A DNA stretch of 32,435 bases. Source: an uncultured Coriobacteriaceae bacterium. Its GTDB lineage: Bacteria > Actinomycetota > Coriobacteriia > Coriobacteriales > Eggerthellaceae. Where the stretch lies: assembly GCA_900550385.1 (NCBI GenBank), contig URRZ01000014.1:1-32435 (forward strand), read 5' to 3'. Position numbers and translations under genes: made by a program. The notes beneath the pieces were generated by a model, which had not been told where the DNA came from, ran no database searches, and worked only from the letters and a program-made list of their open reading frames with translations. Positions 15,212 to 23,115 of the stretch are shown in pieces (the stretch's first letter is position 1; each line of letters starts with the position of its first letter).

Positions 15212-15242
15212 ATGTGAAAAAGCGACGGTTCCTTTTTCACAT
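15212..15242 (+). repeat. Perfect hairpin between riboswitch and exporter gene
   Basis: ATGTGAAAAAG (15212-15222) and CTTTTTCACAT (15232-15242) are perfect 11-base arms around CGACGGTTC. It is not a textbook terminator because the stem is AU-rich with the U-run inside the 3' arm. The loop shares GACGGTTC with the hisH palindrome. It could be part of the switch's expression platform or an inserted REP-like hairpin. Confidence 0.6.
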
Positions 15243-15292
15243 TGGGTGGCCGGGCGAAGGGCGCGGCCTCGTCGATCGAAGGGAGCTTTTCC

Positions 15293-15628
15293 ATGGCATG
15301 GGTCATACTCGTCCTTTCCGGCACGATGGAGGCCGTCTGGGCGACGGCGCTCAGCAAATCCGACGGCTTCACGCATCCCATCCCCACGATCGTGTTCCTG
15401 CTCGCGATGATCGCCAGCATGGCGGGGCTTGCGTTCGCCACGAAAACGCTGCCCATCGGCACGGCGTATGCGGTGTGGACGGGCATCGGCGCCGCATGCA
15501 CGGTCGTGTACGCCATGGCGACGGGCGCCGAATCGGCCTCTATCATCAAGATCGTGCTGATAGCCGCCCTGATCGGCTGCATCGTCGGCCTCAAACTCGT
15601 CTCCGATGCCGAGGCGCCGTCGGCGTAG
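15293..15628 (+). CDS. gdx: SMR-family guanidinium exporter (Gdx/SugE)
   Basis: A 111-residue small multidrug resistance protein with four membrane segments (about 4-21, 33-51, 58-78, 85-102). The essential proton/substrate carboxylate is Glu13 in SGTMEAVWA, and the Gdx/SugE loop LPIGTAYAVWTGIGA is intact. It acts as an antiparallel dimer in the inner membrane and exchanges guanidinium for protons. Gdx rather than an EmrE-type drug pump is supported by the sequence motif and by the guanidine-III aptamer just upstream. GGGAG lies seven bases before ATG 15293. It stands alone between the toxin gene and hisI; no guanidine carboxylase genes are in the window. Confidence 0.93.
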   Translation: MAWVILVLSGTMEAVWATALSKSDGFTHPIPTIVFLLAMIASMAGLAFATKTLPIGTAYAVWTGIGAACTVVYAMATGAESASIIKIVLIAALIGCIVGLKLVSDAEAPSA

Positions 15629-15728
15629 CGCCTGCGTGCGGATGCATCGTGCGAGCCGGAAGGCGCAGCCGCCGTCTCGAGCCCGCCGATGGCATGGCGT
15701 CCGTGCGCTCAACCGTGCATTTCGGCGT

Positions 15729-15915
15729 CTTTTCATCCAGGCGAAGATGCGTTGCGCGCGAAGTTGGATGAAAAGGCGTCGACGGGCACGATTCTCGCCG
15801 CGAAAACCGTACCTATCGCATGGTTTTCATCCATTTTCGGGGGTCTGACGATACCCATCGCCCCTTTTTCAGCCACAACCATGCCGAAGTGGATGAGAAC
15901 ATGCCGAAAGGGGCG
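15729..15915. repeat. Cluster of TGGATGAAAA-type inverted repeats
   Basis: Four copies of an 11-mer lie in alternating orientation: CTTTTCATCCA (15729-15739), TGGATGAAAAG (15765-15775), GTTTTCATCCA (15823-15833) and TGGATGAGAAC (15890-15900). The first pair is a perfect inverted repeat. The second pair is imperfect, with similar CGAAA/CCGAA flanks. CGCCCCTTT (15859-15867) and AAAGGGGCG (15907-15915) form a further nine-base inverted pair. The 433-base gap 15629-16061 has no convincing gene; the rest of it shows only the hisI promoter. Confidence 0.7.
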
Positions 15916-16021
15916 TTCGCGGAAGGGGGTCTGGATGGGGCGGGTGCACGGGTCGGCTTTCCCGCAAAGAGGTGTCGGTCCCTTCGCACGGCTTCCGCCG
16001 TATCCGCTGCGGCTCTCGTGC

Positions 16022-16030
16022 TGATAGAAT
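16022..16030 (+). promoter_or_regulatory. Extended -10 promoter of hisI
   Basis: TGATAGAAT is an extended -10 (TGnTAGAAT, five of six matches in the hexamer). Start would be near 16037, about 25 bases before the hisI ATG. No good -35 is visible, which is usual with extended -10 promoters. It implies that hisI is transcribed apart from the main his operon. Confidence 0.45.
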
Positions 16031-16061
16031 CGGATGAGCGGGATTCGATAGGAGGGGCGTC

Positions 16062-16382
16062 ATGGATCTTCCGGAGCTGAAATACAACGAGGCGGGGCTC
16101 ATCCCGTGCATCGTGCAGGACGCGGACACGCGCGAGGTGTTGATGATGGCGTGGATGAGCGCCGAATCGTTGGCGCTCACGCTCGAGCGCGGCGAGACGG
16201 TGTTTTGGAGCCGCAGCCGCCAGGAGCTCTGGCATAAAGGCGCCACCAGCGGCAACACCCAGAAAGTGGTGGAGATCCGCTACGACTGCGACGCCGACAC
16301 GTTGCTTGCCCTGGTGCATCCGGCTGGTCCCGCCTGCCATACCGGCGCGACCAGCTGCTTCTATCGGAAGCTGGGGGAGTAG
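16062..16382 (+). CDS. hisI: Phosphoribosyl-AMP cyclohydrolase
   Basis: A 106-residue monofunctional HisI that opens the adenine ring of PR-AMP to give ProFAR. Signatures include VLMMAWMSAESLALTL, FWSRSRQELWHKGATSGN and the metal-binding Cys/Asp sites YDCDADTLL and GPACHTGATSCFY. GGAGGGG is five bases before the ATG. There is no HisE domain, so PR-ATP pyrophosphohydrolase must be encoded elsewhere. It is about 1.8 kb from hisF, separated by the toxin-antitoxin and exporter genes, and has its own promoter. Confidence 0.95.
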   Translation: MDLPELKYNEAGLIPCIVQDADTREVLMMAWMSAESLALTLERGETVFWSRSRQELWHKGATSGNTQKVVEIRYDCDADTLLALVHPAGPACHTGATSCFYRKLGE

Positions 16383-16503
16383 CGACGTTCGCGCCGTCCT
16401 TCGAAAGCACGTCTGGCTGAGCCGAATCCCTTCTCGATGCATCGCGCGGCGCCTAGCTCCATTTCGGGATTTCTCCCAGCTGCCCTTCCGCTCGGAACGC
16501 CTG

Positions 16504-16535
16504 TTGACAAGAGCTCTTTTCGAGCGCAACATTAA
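16504..16535 (+). promoter_or_regulatory. Possible promoter of the DUF169 gene
   Basis: A perfect TTGACA (16504-16509) is followed after 20 bases by CATTAA (16530-16535), or after 18 by the weaker AACATT. The -10 is poor but this is the only consensus -35 in the 207-base gap after hisI. The gap shows nothing else. Confidence 0.3.
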
Positions 16536-16589
16536 CCCATCGCGAAATGTCGGCTGAAACCGCCGACGATCGAGGGTAGGGGCATTCGC

Positions 16590-17360
16590 ATGAAATCAGA
16601 GAAGCGAAACGAGCTTCTGCGCAAGCTCGATCTGGAGTATCCGTGCATCGCCATCAAGCTGCACTTGGAGAAGCCGGCGTGCCCGCGCTACGAGGGCGAC
16701 AAACTGGCGTTTTGCCAGTACGTGCGCCACGCGCAGGCCACCGGTGCGCATTTCCACATCACGGCGGAGGACGACGACTGCTACGGCAAGCTGGCCATGG
16801 GCATGATCGACATCCCGCCGGTGACCGGCTCCGGCCAAGCGGGCTACGACTTCGGCGTGTACAAGGCGCCCATCGCCAACCAGCAGCTCTACCAGAAGCT
16901 GCCGCGCATCATCCGCGGGACGGTGCGCTACGTGGAGTTCTGCCCGGCCATCGATGCCAACTTCGACCCCGACCTGCTGATGTTCGTCGCCGACCTGCCG
17001 CAGGCCGACATCATCATGCGCGCCACGAGCTACATCTCGGGCGACCTGTGGGAGTCGAAGTCCTCGCCGGTGATCAGCTGCGCGTGGATGTACGCGTACC
17101 CCATCATCAGCGGCAAGGTCAACCACATCACCACCGGCTTCTACCACGGTCTCAAGCGCCGCGGCGCCTACCCGGCGGGGCTGCGGATGATCGCGGTGCC
17201 GTATCCCAAGATCGACGAGCTGTTCCTCTCGCTCGAGCAGATGGACTGGACGCTCATCGCGTTCCGCGACGATCCGGAAAGCAAGGCCGAGCTCGCGCGT
17301 CGCATGGAGCACTGGCAGGAGATGGGCCGCGAGACGGATTCGCAGGTGGACCTGCATTAG
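16590..17360 (+). CDS. DUF169 family protein
   Basis: A 256-residue protein matching DUF169: an early PCIAIKLHLEKPACPRYEG segment, FCQYVRHA, a conserved Cys/Gly-rich middle (VTGSGQAGYDFGVY), FCPAID and a C-terminal GLRMIAVPYPKIDELF. No signal peptide, membrane helix or recognised catalytic motif is present. The family's function is unknown; members are common in anaerobes and often lie near corrinoid or Fe-S enzymes. GAGGGTAGGGG precedes the ATG by seven bases. A good bidirectional-looking hairpin follows, so this is a single-gene unit with no evident tie to hisI. Confidence 0.8.
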   Translation: MKSEKRNELLRKLDLEYPCIAIKLHLEKPACPRYEGDKLAFCQYVRHAQATGAHFHITAEDDDCYGKLAMGMIDIPPVTGSGQAGYDFGVYKAPIANQQLYQKLPRIIRGTVRYVEFCPAIDANFDPDLLMFVADLPQADIIMRATSYISGDLWESKSSPVISCAWMYAYPIISGKVNHITTGFYHGLKRRGAYPAGLRMIAVPYPKIDELFLSLEQMDWTLIAFRDDPESKAELARRMEHWQEMGRETDSQVDLH

Positions 17361-17417
17361 CGGCGGGCTTTCGTCCGAAGGCGGAGCCGTAGGGTGCGCG
17401 CCGGACGCACCGGACGC

Positions 17418-17453
17418 AAAGGGCTGCAGCGATGAGGACCGCCGCAGCCCTTT
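17418..17453 (+). terminator. Intrinsic terminator between convergent genes
   Basis: AAAGGGCTGC (17418-17427) and GCAGCCCTTT (17444-17453) are perfect 10-base arms, with TTTCCTTT on the 3' side. It lies 57 bases after the DUF169 stop and 49 before the end of the convergent small gene, so it may act in both directions. Confidence 0.75.
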
Positions 17454-17501
17454 CCTTTGCCGCCGACGGGGTGGGGAGCGGAACCGACCCTGCTCCAAAG
17501 G

Positions 17502-17849
17502 CTACTTCCCCAGCAGGTGCCGCACCGCCGCGATGGGGTGCTTGGTGATCATGCGGGGGCCGCTGTAGCGCATCGCCTCGCGGATGCGCTCGCGCATCTC
17601 GGGTGCGTAGCAGTGGTTGCCGCATTCCTCGCAGGACGTCTTCACGTCCATCTTGCGGCAGCGCTCGGTGCGCAGCACGGCGTAGGCGTCCAGCTCGGCG
17701 CAGGCGGGGCACACCGCATCGCCGCAGAACGCCGTCTCCGTGCGATCCGCGGCGGCGTGCGCTCCGGCGCAGTGCATGGCGATCATCTGCGAGATCGTCG
17801 TTTTCTCTCGCGCGCGGCGCTTGGCGGTTTTCGGGGAGTCTCGGTCCAT
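17502..17849 (-). CDS. YgbA-like Cys-rich protein (nitrous-oxide-stimulated promoter family)
   Basis: A 115-residue protein resembling E. coli YgbA: basic N-terminus KRRAREKTTISQMIAMHC, Cys pairs in CGDAVCPACAELDAYA, RCRKMDVKTSCEECGNHCY, and the C-terminal signature MRYSGPRMITKHPIAAVRHLLGK. The conserved cysteines suggest metal binding. In enterobacteria the gene belongs to the NO-responsive NsrR regulon; its biochemical role is not settled. ATG 17849 is the first Met; no strong ribosome site precedes it, and the open frame further upstream is Arg-rich non-coding. The 282-base gap to the divergent DUF2207 gene shows only a weak -10-like TATCAT (18086-18091). Confidence 0.78.
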   Translation of the reverse strand: MDRDSPKTAKRRAREKTTISQMIAMHCAGAHAAADRTETAFCGDAVCPACAELDAYAVLRTERCRKMDVKTSCEECGNHCYAPEMRERIREAMRYSGPRMITKHPIAAVRHLLGK

Positions 17850-18131
17850 GCGGGCTACTGTAGCAGGCGCTTCCGCCCGGCCATGCCCGAAGCGGCGTTG
17901 GCGGGCGAAAGGGACGGGCGACGGGCTGGCGTCGTCGGACCTGCGGGCGCCAGCGTCGACGATGCGGCGCCGGCGCAGGCGCGTTGGCGGCCGCTCCTTC
18001 GTTCCGCCGGCGGCGAGGGCGGGCCATCTGCGACCCGCTTTCCAACCGCAGCAACGTGCGCCAGGCGATGCGCCTCCGATTGGCGTATCATGGAACCGAC
18101 GAATCCCCGATCCTGAATCGAGGTGCATCCC

Positions 18132-20150
18132 ATGCCCGCATCGTGCGCATCCCCCGTCGAGCGGCCTCCGCGCCGCCTCCCCGTGCCCATCCTCGCGCTT
18201 CTCGCGGTTATCCTGGCAGCCGCCATCGCCGCGATCCCCGGCATCGCCCAGGCGAAAAGCTACACCATGCCCGAGGTCGACATCCAGGCGACGCTCGACG
18301 ACCAGGGCGCGCTCGACGTGGTCGAGCGGCGCACATTCGATTTCAAAGGCGACTTCACCTGCGTGTGGTGGGAGTTCGACTCGTTCGGCTACGACTCCGA
18401 GATGACGGTGGAGTCGGTGACGCTCGAGCAGGGCGGCCAGGAGGTCGCGCTCGATCCGGTCGAGTTCCGCTCGTCTTGGCGCAACGAGGGCGGGCCCGGC
18501 ACCACGAGCTACTCCGTGGACGAGACGTACGACGGCGTGTACGTGTTCTTCGACGTGCATTCCGAGCGCATCGCCGTGACGCTGCACTACCGCGTCGAGC
18601 CGATGGCGACCCGCTACGAGGATGTCGTCGAGCTGTACTGGCAGTTCGTCGGACCCGAATGGGAGAACGCCTCCCGCGGCGTGCACCTGGAGCTGCAGCT
18701 GCCTGCGGCGGGCGCTTCCGTCGTGGCGGGCGACAACGTGAGGGCGTGGGCGCACGGCCCCTTGGACGGCACCGTCGAGATCGGCGGCGACGGCGTCGTG
18801 ACGGTGGATTTCCCGCGCATCGAGCCCGGCTCGTTCGGCGAGGTGCGCGCGACGTTCCCCGTCGAGTGGATCGCCGCGGACGCCCCGGTGGAAAGCTGGA
18901 GCTACGAGCGGCTGCCCTACATCCTGGACGAGGAGGAGTCGTGGGCTGCCGACGCCAACCAGTCTAGGTTCCTCGCGCGGATGGTCTACGGGGCGTTCTT
19001 CGCGGCGTGCGCGCTGTTCGTCGTCATATCGGCGGTGCTGTTCCTGCGCTTCGGGCGCGAATACCGGCCGAAGTTCCGCGACGAGTACTGGCGCGACGCC
19101 CCCGACCCCTCGCTTCACCCGCTGCTGGCGAAATACAACGAAAGCTGGGGGGAGGTGTCGACCAGCGACTTCTCCGCCGAGCTGATGCACCTCACCGAGA
19201 TCGGCGCGATCTACCTGGGCCGGGGAAGCTTCGCCAAGCCGGCGATGGAGCTGCCGGGCGCGTTCAGGTCCATCGCGGCGACGCTGTTCGGCCAGCAGGA
19301 GGTGGATGCGCGCATCGCCCAAGGCGGCTACGTGAACGTGCAGGACTACTACCTGGCGAAGCTGCCGTTGGCCGACACGCTGCGCGACCCCATCGACATG
19401 GCGGCGCTGGACCTGCTGTTCGGGCGCGTGGGCGGCGGGGCCGATTCCATCTGGCTCGAATCGGTGAAGCTGTTCGGCAAGCGCGACCCGGAGTACGCGC
19501 GGGCCTGCTTCGACGGCTGGAAGAGGACGGTGAAGCTGCAAGGCGACATGGCGCAGCTCATCGAGAAGCCGGGCAAGACGCTCAAAGGCGGGCTGATGGT
19601 CTTCGCGTGGCTCATCGGCTTGGCGGGCCTGGTGCTCTCGCAGCTCGATCCGATCTTCTACGTGGGCTTCGCCCTCGCGCTCATCGCCACCTTCACGGTG
19701 CTGCGCTTCATGCCGCGGCGCTCCCATAGGGGCGCGGAGCTGCATGCCAGGTCCAAGGCGCTGAAGAAGTGGCTGGAGGACTTCACGCTGCTCGAGGAGC
19801 GCCTGCCCGAGGATGTGAAGACCTGGGGCATGTTCATGGTGTACGCCACGCTGTTCGGCATCTCCGACAAGGTGGTGGAATCGCTGCGCATCAGGCTGCC
19901 GGAGGTGTACAACGCCTCCATCGGCGCCGGCTCCACCGGAGGCGGCAACTGGCGCACCGCCAACTGGGGCGTCTGGTTCGCCGAGGACGGCTTCGGCGGC
20001 ACGAACTACGGCGCCGATTCCGCGTTCGCGGCCTTCTCCGGCTCGTTCAGCTCGGCGTTCGCCCCGGCATCCAGCGGCGGTGGCGGCGGTGGCGGCGCCT
20101 CGGGCGGCGGCGGAGGCGGCGGTGGCGGCGGCGGTGGCGGCGCCCGCTGA
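18132..20150 (+). CDS. DUF2207 membrane protein with polyglycine tail
   Basis: A 672-residue protein. An N-terminal signal/anchor (about residues 15-41, ending AIPGIAQA) is followed by a beta-rich DUF2207 ectodomain (about 42-280), a membrane helix (about 284-306), a charged cytoplasmic region, and a helical pair (about 487-528). The C-terminus is extremely Gly-rich with a short Ala/Ser interruption, a usual feature of DUF2207 proteins. The function of the family is unknown; a predicted membrane role is all that can be said. ATG 18132 with GAGG eight bases upstream is preferred to GTG 18123. A single-gene unit, preceded by a divergent gene and followed by a strong hairpin. Confidence 0.87.
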   Translation: MPASCASPVERPPRRLPVPILALLAVILAAAIAAIPGIAQAKSYTMPEVDIQATLDDQGALDVVERRTFDFKGDFTCVWWEFDSFGYDSEMTVESVTLEQGGQEVALDPVEFRSSWRNEGGPGTTSYSVDETYDGVYVFFDVHSERIAVTLHYRVEPMATRYEDVVELYWQFVGPEWENASRGVHLELQLPAAGASVVAGDNVRAWAHGPLDGTVEIGGDGVVTVDFPRIEPGSFGEVRATFPVEWIAADAPVESWSYERLPYILDEEESWAADANQSRFLARMVYGAFFAACALFVVISAVLFLRFGREYRPKFRDEYWRDAPDPSLHPLLAKYNESWGEVSTSDFSAELMHLTEIGAIYLGRGSFAKPAMELPGAFRSIAATLFGQQEVDARIAQGGYVNVQDYYLAKLPLADTLRDPIDMAALDLLFGRVGGGADSIWLESVKLFGKRDPEYARACFDGWKRTVKLQGDMAQLIEKPGKTLKGGLMVFAWLIGLAGLVLSQLDPIFYVGFALALIATFTVLRFMPRRSHRGAELHARSKALKKWLEDFTLLEERLPEDVKTWGMFMVYATLFGISDKVVESLRIRLPEVYNASIGAGSTGGGNWRTANWGVWFAEDGFGGTNYGADSAFAAFSGSFSSAFAPASSGGGGGGGASGGGGGGGGGGGGGAR

Positions 20151-20262
20151 CCCTGCCGGTTCCGCCGGCGGGGGCGCCCGCCGCGGTTGCGGTTCGGCTG
20201 GGGCTCGGGAGACGGGCGCCCGCCGGCGGGGCCGTCCGCGCCCGCCATGCTCCGGGTAGCGA

Positions 20263-20297
20263 CGGCATGCGGCTTGCATTCGGCGGGCCGCATGCCG
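20263..20297 (+). terminator. Strong U-less hairpin after the DUF2207 gene
   Basis: CGGCATGCGGC (20263-20273) and GCCGCATGCCG (20287-20297) are perfect 11-base arms, 112 bases past the stop. No T-run follows. The preceding stretch 20160-20220 is a second GC-rich self-complementary patch around GGGCGCCCGCC. A terminator role is inferred from position. Confidence 0.45.
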
Positions 20298-20315
20298 CGC
20301 CCTCGAGGCGCGCGC

Positions 20316-20344
20316 TTGCCCGAGGAGTGACGTTGCGCTACCAT
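20316..20344 (+). promoter_or_regulatory. Putative promoter of the tal-rho operon
   Basis: TTGCCC (20316-20321) and TACCAT (20339-20344) are 17 bases apart, each four of six to consensus. Start near 20351 would leave a leader of about 150 bases containing a perfect 16-base palindrome at 20448-20463. Confidence 0.4.
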
Positions 20345-20447
20345 ATGCGCAGTTCGTTTCCGTCGGCGCTTCTTGCCGGCGGGGTCTTCGAGAAGAAAAT
20401 CAGGTACAGGATCTGAATTTACTCCATCCATGGGCTTCGGGATTCCG

Positions 20448-20463
20448 TGCGCGCATGCGCGCA
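20448..20463. repeat. Palindromic tandem TGCGCGCA in the tal leader
   Basis: TGCGCGCA occurs twice in tandem, and since it is its own reverse complement the 16 bases form one perfect palindrome. Flanking ATGGGC (20430-20435) and GTCCAT (20465-20470) can extend it into a larger hairpin with one G-T pair. It lies 18 bases before the AAGGAGG site, so it might affect translation. Confidence 0.4.
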
Positions 20464-20500
20464 TGTCCATAGCGTCACCCCAATCATAAGGAGGACTCGG

Positions 20501-21183
<683 letters not shown>

Positions 21184-21187
<4 letters not shown>

Positions 21188-23049
21188 CAGAGCAAGATCT
21201 GACCGAAACCGCGGCGGCGGACCGTCCGACGGCGGAGCCCGAAGCTGCCGCCCCGGCTCCGCGCCGCCGCCGCACCGTGCGCGCGAAGGCCGACAAGGCT
21301 AAGGAAGACACTGGGCAGAAGGAGGCGGGCGAGGCTCCCGCCGAGGAGCCCGCGAAGCCCAAGCGCGCGAAGAAGGCCGCCAAGGCCGCGAAGGACGAGG
21401 CGGGCGCCCCGGCGTCCGACAAGCCCGAGGATCCGGACGCCCCGCGACGCCGCGGCCGTCCGCGCAAAGCCGCCGCGACGGCGGAGGAGGCGCCGGCCGA
21501 CGAGCAGGCTGCGCCCCGCAGGCGCGGCCGTCCGCGCAAGGCTGCCTCCGATGCCGCCGCGCCCGCGGACGACGCCGCGACGCGCCCCGGCGCGCGCTCG
21601 TCGGCGACGCGCCAGGGCTCGAACGGCTCCGGGCAGGCCGGGGGCCATCAGGGTTCCTCGCACCGCGACAACCAGAAGCAGCGCGGCTACGCCCCGCGCG
21701 GCAACGACCAGAACCATCGCCATCAGCGCCAGCGCCGCAACGCGGGCCAGCGCGAGGTCCAGCCCAGCGTCTCGATGGACGAGCTTTCCAAGCTCAAGGT
21801 GGCCGAGCTGCGCGCGAAGGCCGCCGAGCTGGGGCTCGACGCCGCCGGCATGAAGAAGGCCGAGCTGATCCAAGCGGTCTACGATGCCAGCGTGAAGGCA
21901 GAGGGCTTCATCGAGGTCTCGGGCGTGCTGGACATCCTAGCCGACGGCTACGGCTTCCTGCGCACCGAGGGCTACCTACCCAGCGAGCGCGACTGCTACG
22001 TGGGGCTTTCCCTCATCCGCCGCAACGGGCTGCGCAAGGGCGACATGGTGCGCGGACAGACGCGCCCCGCCCGCGAGAACGAGAAATACGCCGCCATCCA
22101 GAAGATCATCAGCGTCAACGACGTGCCGGTAGAGGAGCTGGGGACGCGCGTCAAGTTCGCCGACCTCACGCCCATCTACCCCGACGAGTGCCTGGTCATG
22201 GAGCATGGCAAAAGCACCATCACGGCGCGCGTGATCGACCTGGTGTCGCCCATCGGCAAGGGCCAGCGCGGCCTGATCGTCAGCCCCCCGAAGGCGGGCA
22301 AGACCACCATCCTGAAGGACGTTGCCGCGGCGATCTCGGCGAACAACCCCGAAGTGCACCTGATGTGCCTTCTGGTGGACGAGCGCCCCGAGGAAGTCAC
22401 CGACATGCAGCGCTCCATCAAGGGCGAGGTCATCTCCTCCACGTTCGACATGCCCACCGAGAACCACATCGCGGTGTCCGAGCTGGTCATCGAGCGTGCG
22501 AAGCGCCTGGTGGAATGCGGCAAGGACGTCGTGATCCTGCTCGACAGCATCACGCGCCTGGCGCGCGCCTACAACCTGGCGCAGCCCGCCAGCGGCCGCA
22601 TCCTGTCCGGCGGCGTCGATTCCACGGCGCTCTACCCGCCCAAGCGCTTCCTGGGCGCCGCCCGCAACATCGAGAACGGCGGCAGCCTCACCATCCTGGC
22701 GTCGGCGCTCATCGACACCGGATCCAAGATGGACGAGGTCATCTTCGAGGAGTTCAAGGGCACGGGCAACATGGAGCTCAAGCTCGACCGCAACCTGGCC
22801 GACCGGCGCATCTTCCCGGCCATCGATCCGGTGGCGTCGGGCACGCGCAAGGAGGACCTGCTGCTCGATCCGCAGCAAGCGCCGCTGATATGGGCTGTTC
22901 GTCGTATTTTGGCGAACATGAACAACACCGAGCGCGCAATGGATATGCTTATCAAGTCGCTGAAGCAGACCGACACCAACATCGAGTTCCTGCTTCGGAC
23001 GGCGAAGAAGGCGCAGCATGCGAAGATGGATTCCGTGGCGGAGCTGTAA
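21184..23049 (+). CDS. rho: Transcription termination factor Rho with long basic N-terminus
   Basis: A 621-residue hexameric RNA helicase/translocase that ends Rho-dependent transcripts. The C-terminal about 420 residues are standard: Rho_N/SAP-like segment (about 198-237), cold-shock RNA-binding domain (GVLDILADGYGFLRTEGY onward), Walker A SPPKAGKTT (about 367-376), Walker B VVILLDSITRLARAY, and GGVDSTALYPPKRFLGAARN. The first about 190 residues are an Ala/Lys/Arg-rich, probably disordered extension with two RRRGRPRK AT-hook-like motifs (about 88-95 and 112-119), then a Gln/Asn/Arg-rich stretch. Such extensions are known in high-GC actinobacteria and help RNA binding. It overlaps tal by four bases. 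A GC hairpin follows 27 bases after the stop. Confidence 0.97.
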
Positions 23050-23076
23050 GCCCGCAGGTTCCATAGGCTGAACGAA

Positions 23077-23097
23077 GGGGCGGGTCCTTCCCGCCCC
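23077..23097 (+). terminator. U-less GC hairpin after rho
   Basis: GGGGCGGG (23077-23084) and CCCGCCCC (23090-23097) form a perfect eight-base stem around TCCTT. No T-run follows; nine bases later GGGAGGG serves as the ribosome site of the S49 peptidase gene. A terminator, an attenuator, or an occlusion structure for that ribosome site are all possible. Confidence 0.45.
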
Positions 23098-23115
23098 CGG
23101 ATCCCGGGAGGGCCC

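Noticed and set aside
15249..15271. Additional GGCCG/CGGCC hairpin as terminator of the guanidine leader
   Set aside because: Only five paired bases with mismatches inside and no T-run.
15813..16532. Long minus-strand open frame across the hisI region
   Set aside because: It is the antisense shadow of hisI plus repeat DNA, with no ribosome site and no recognisable protein.
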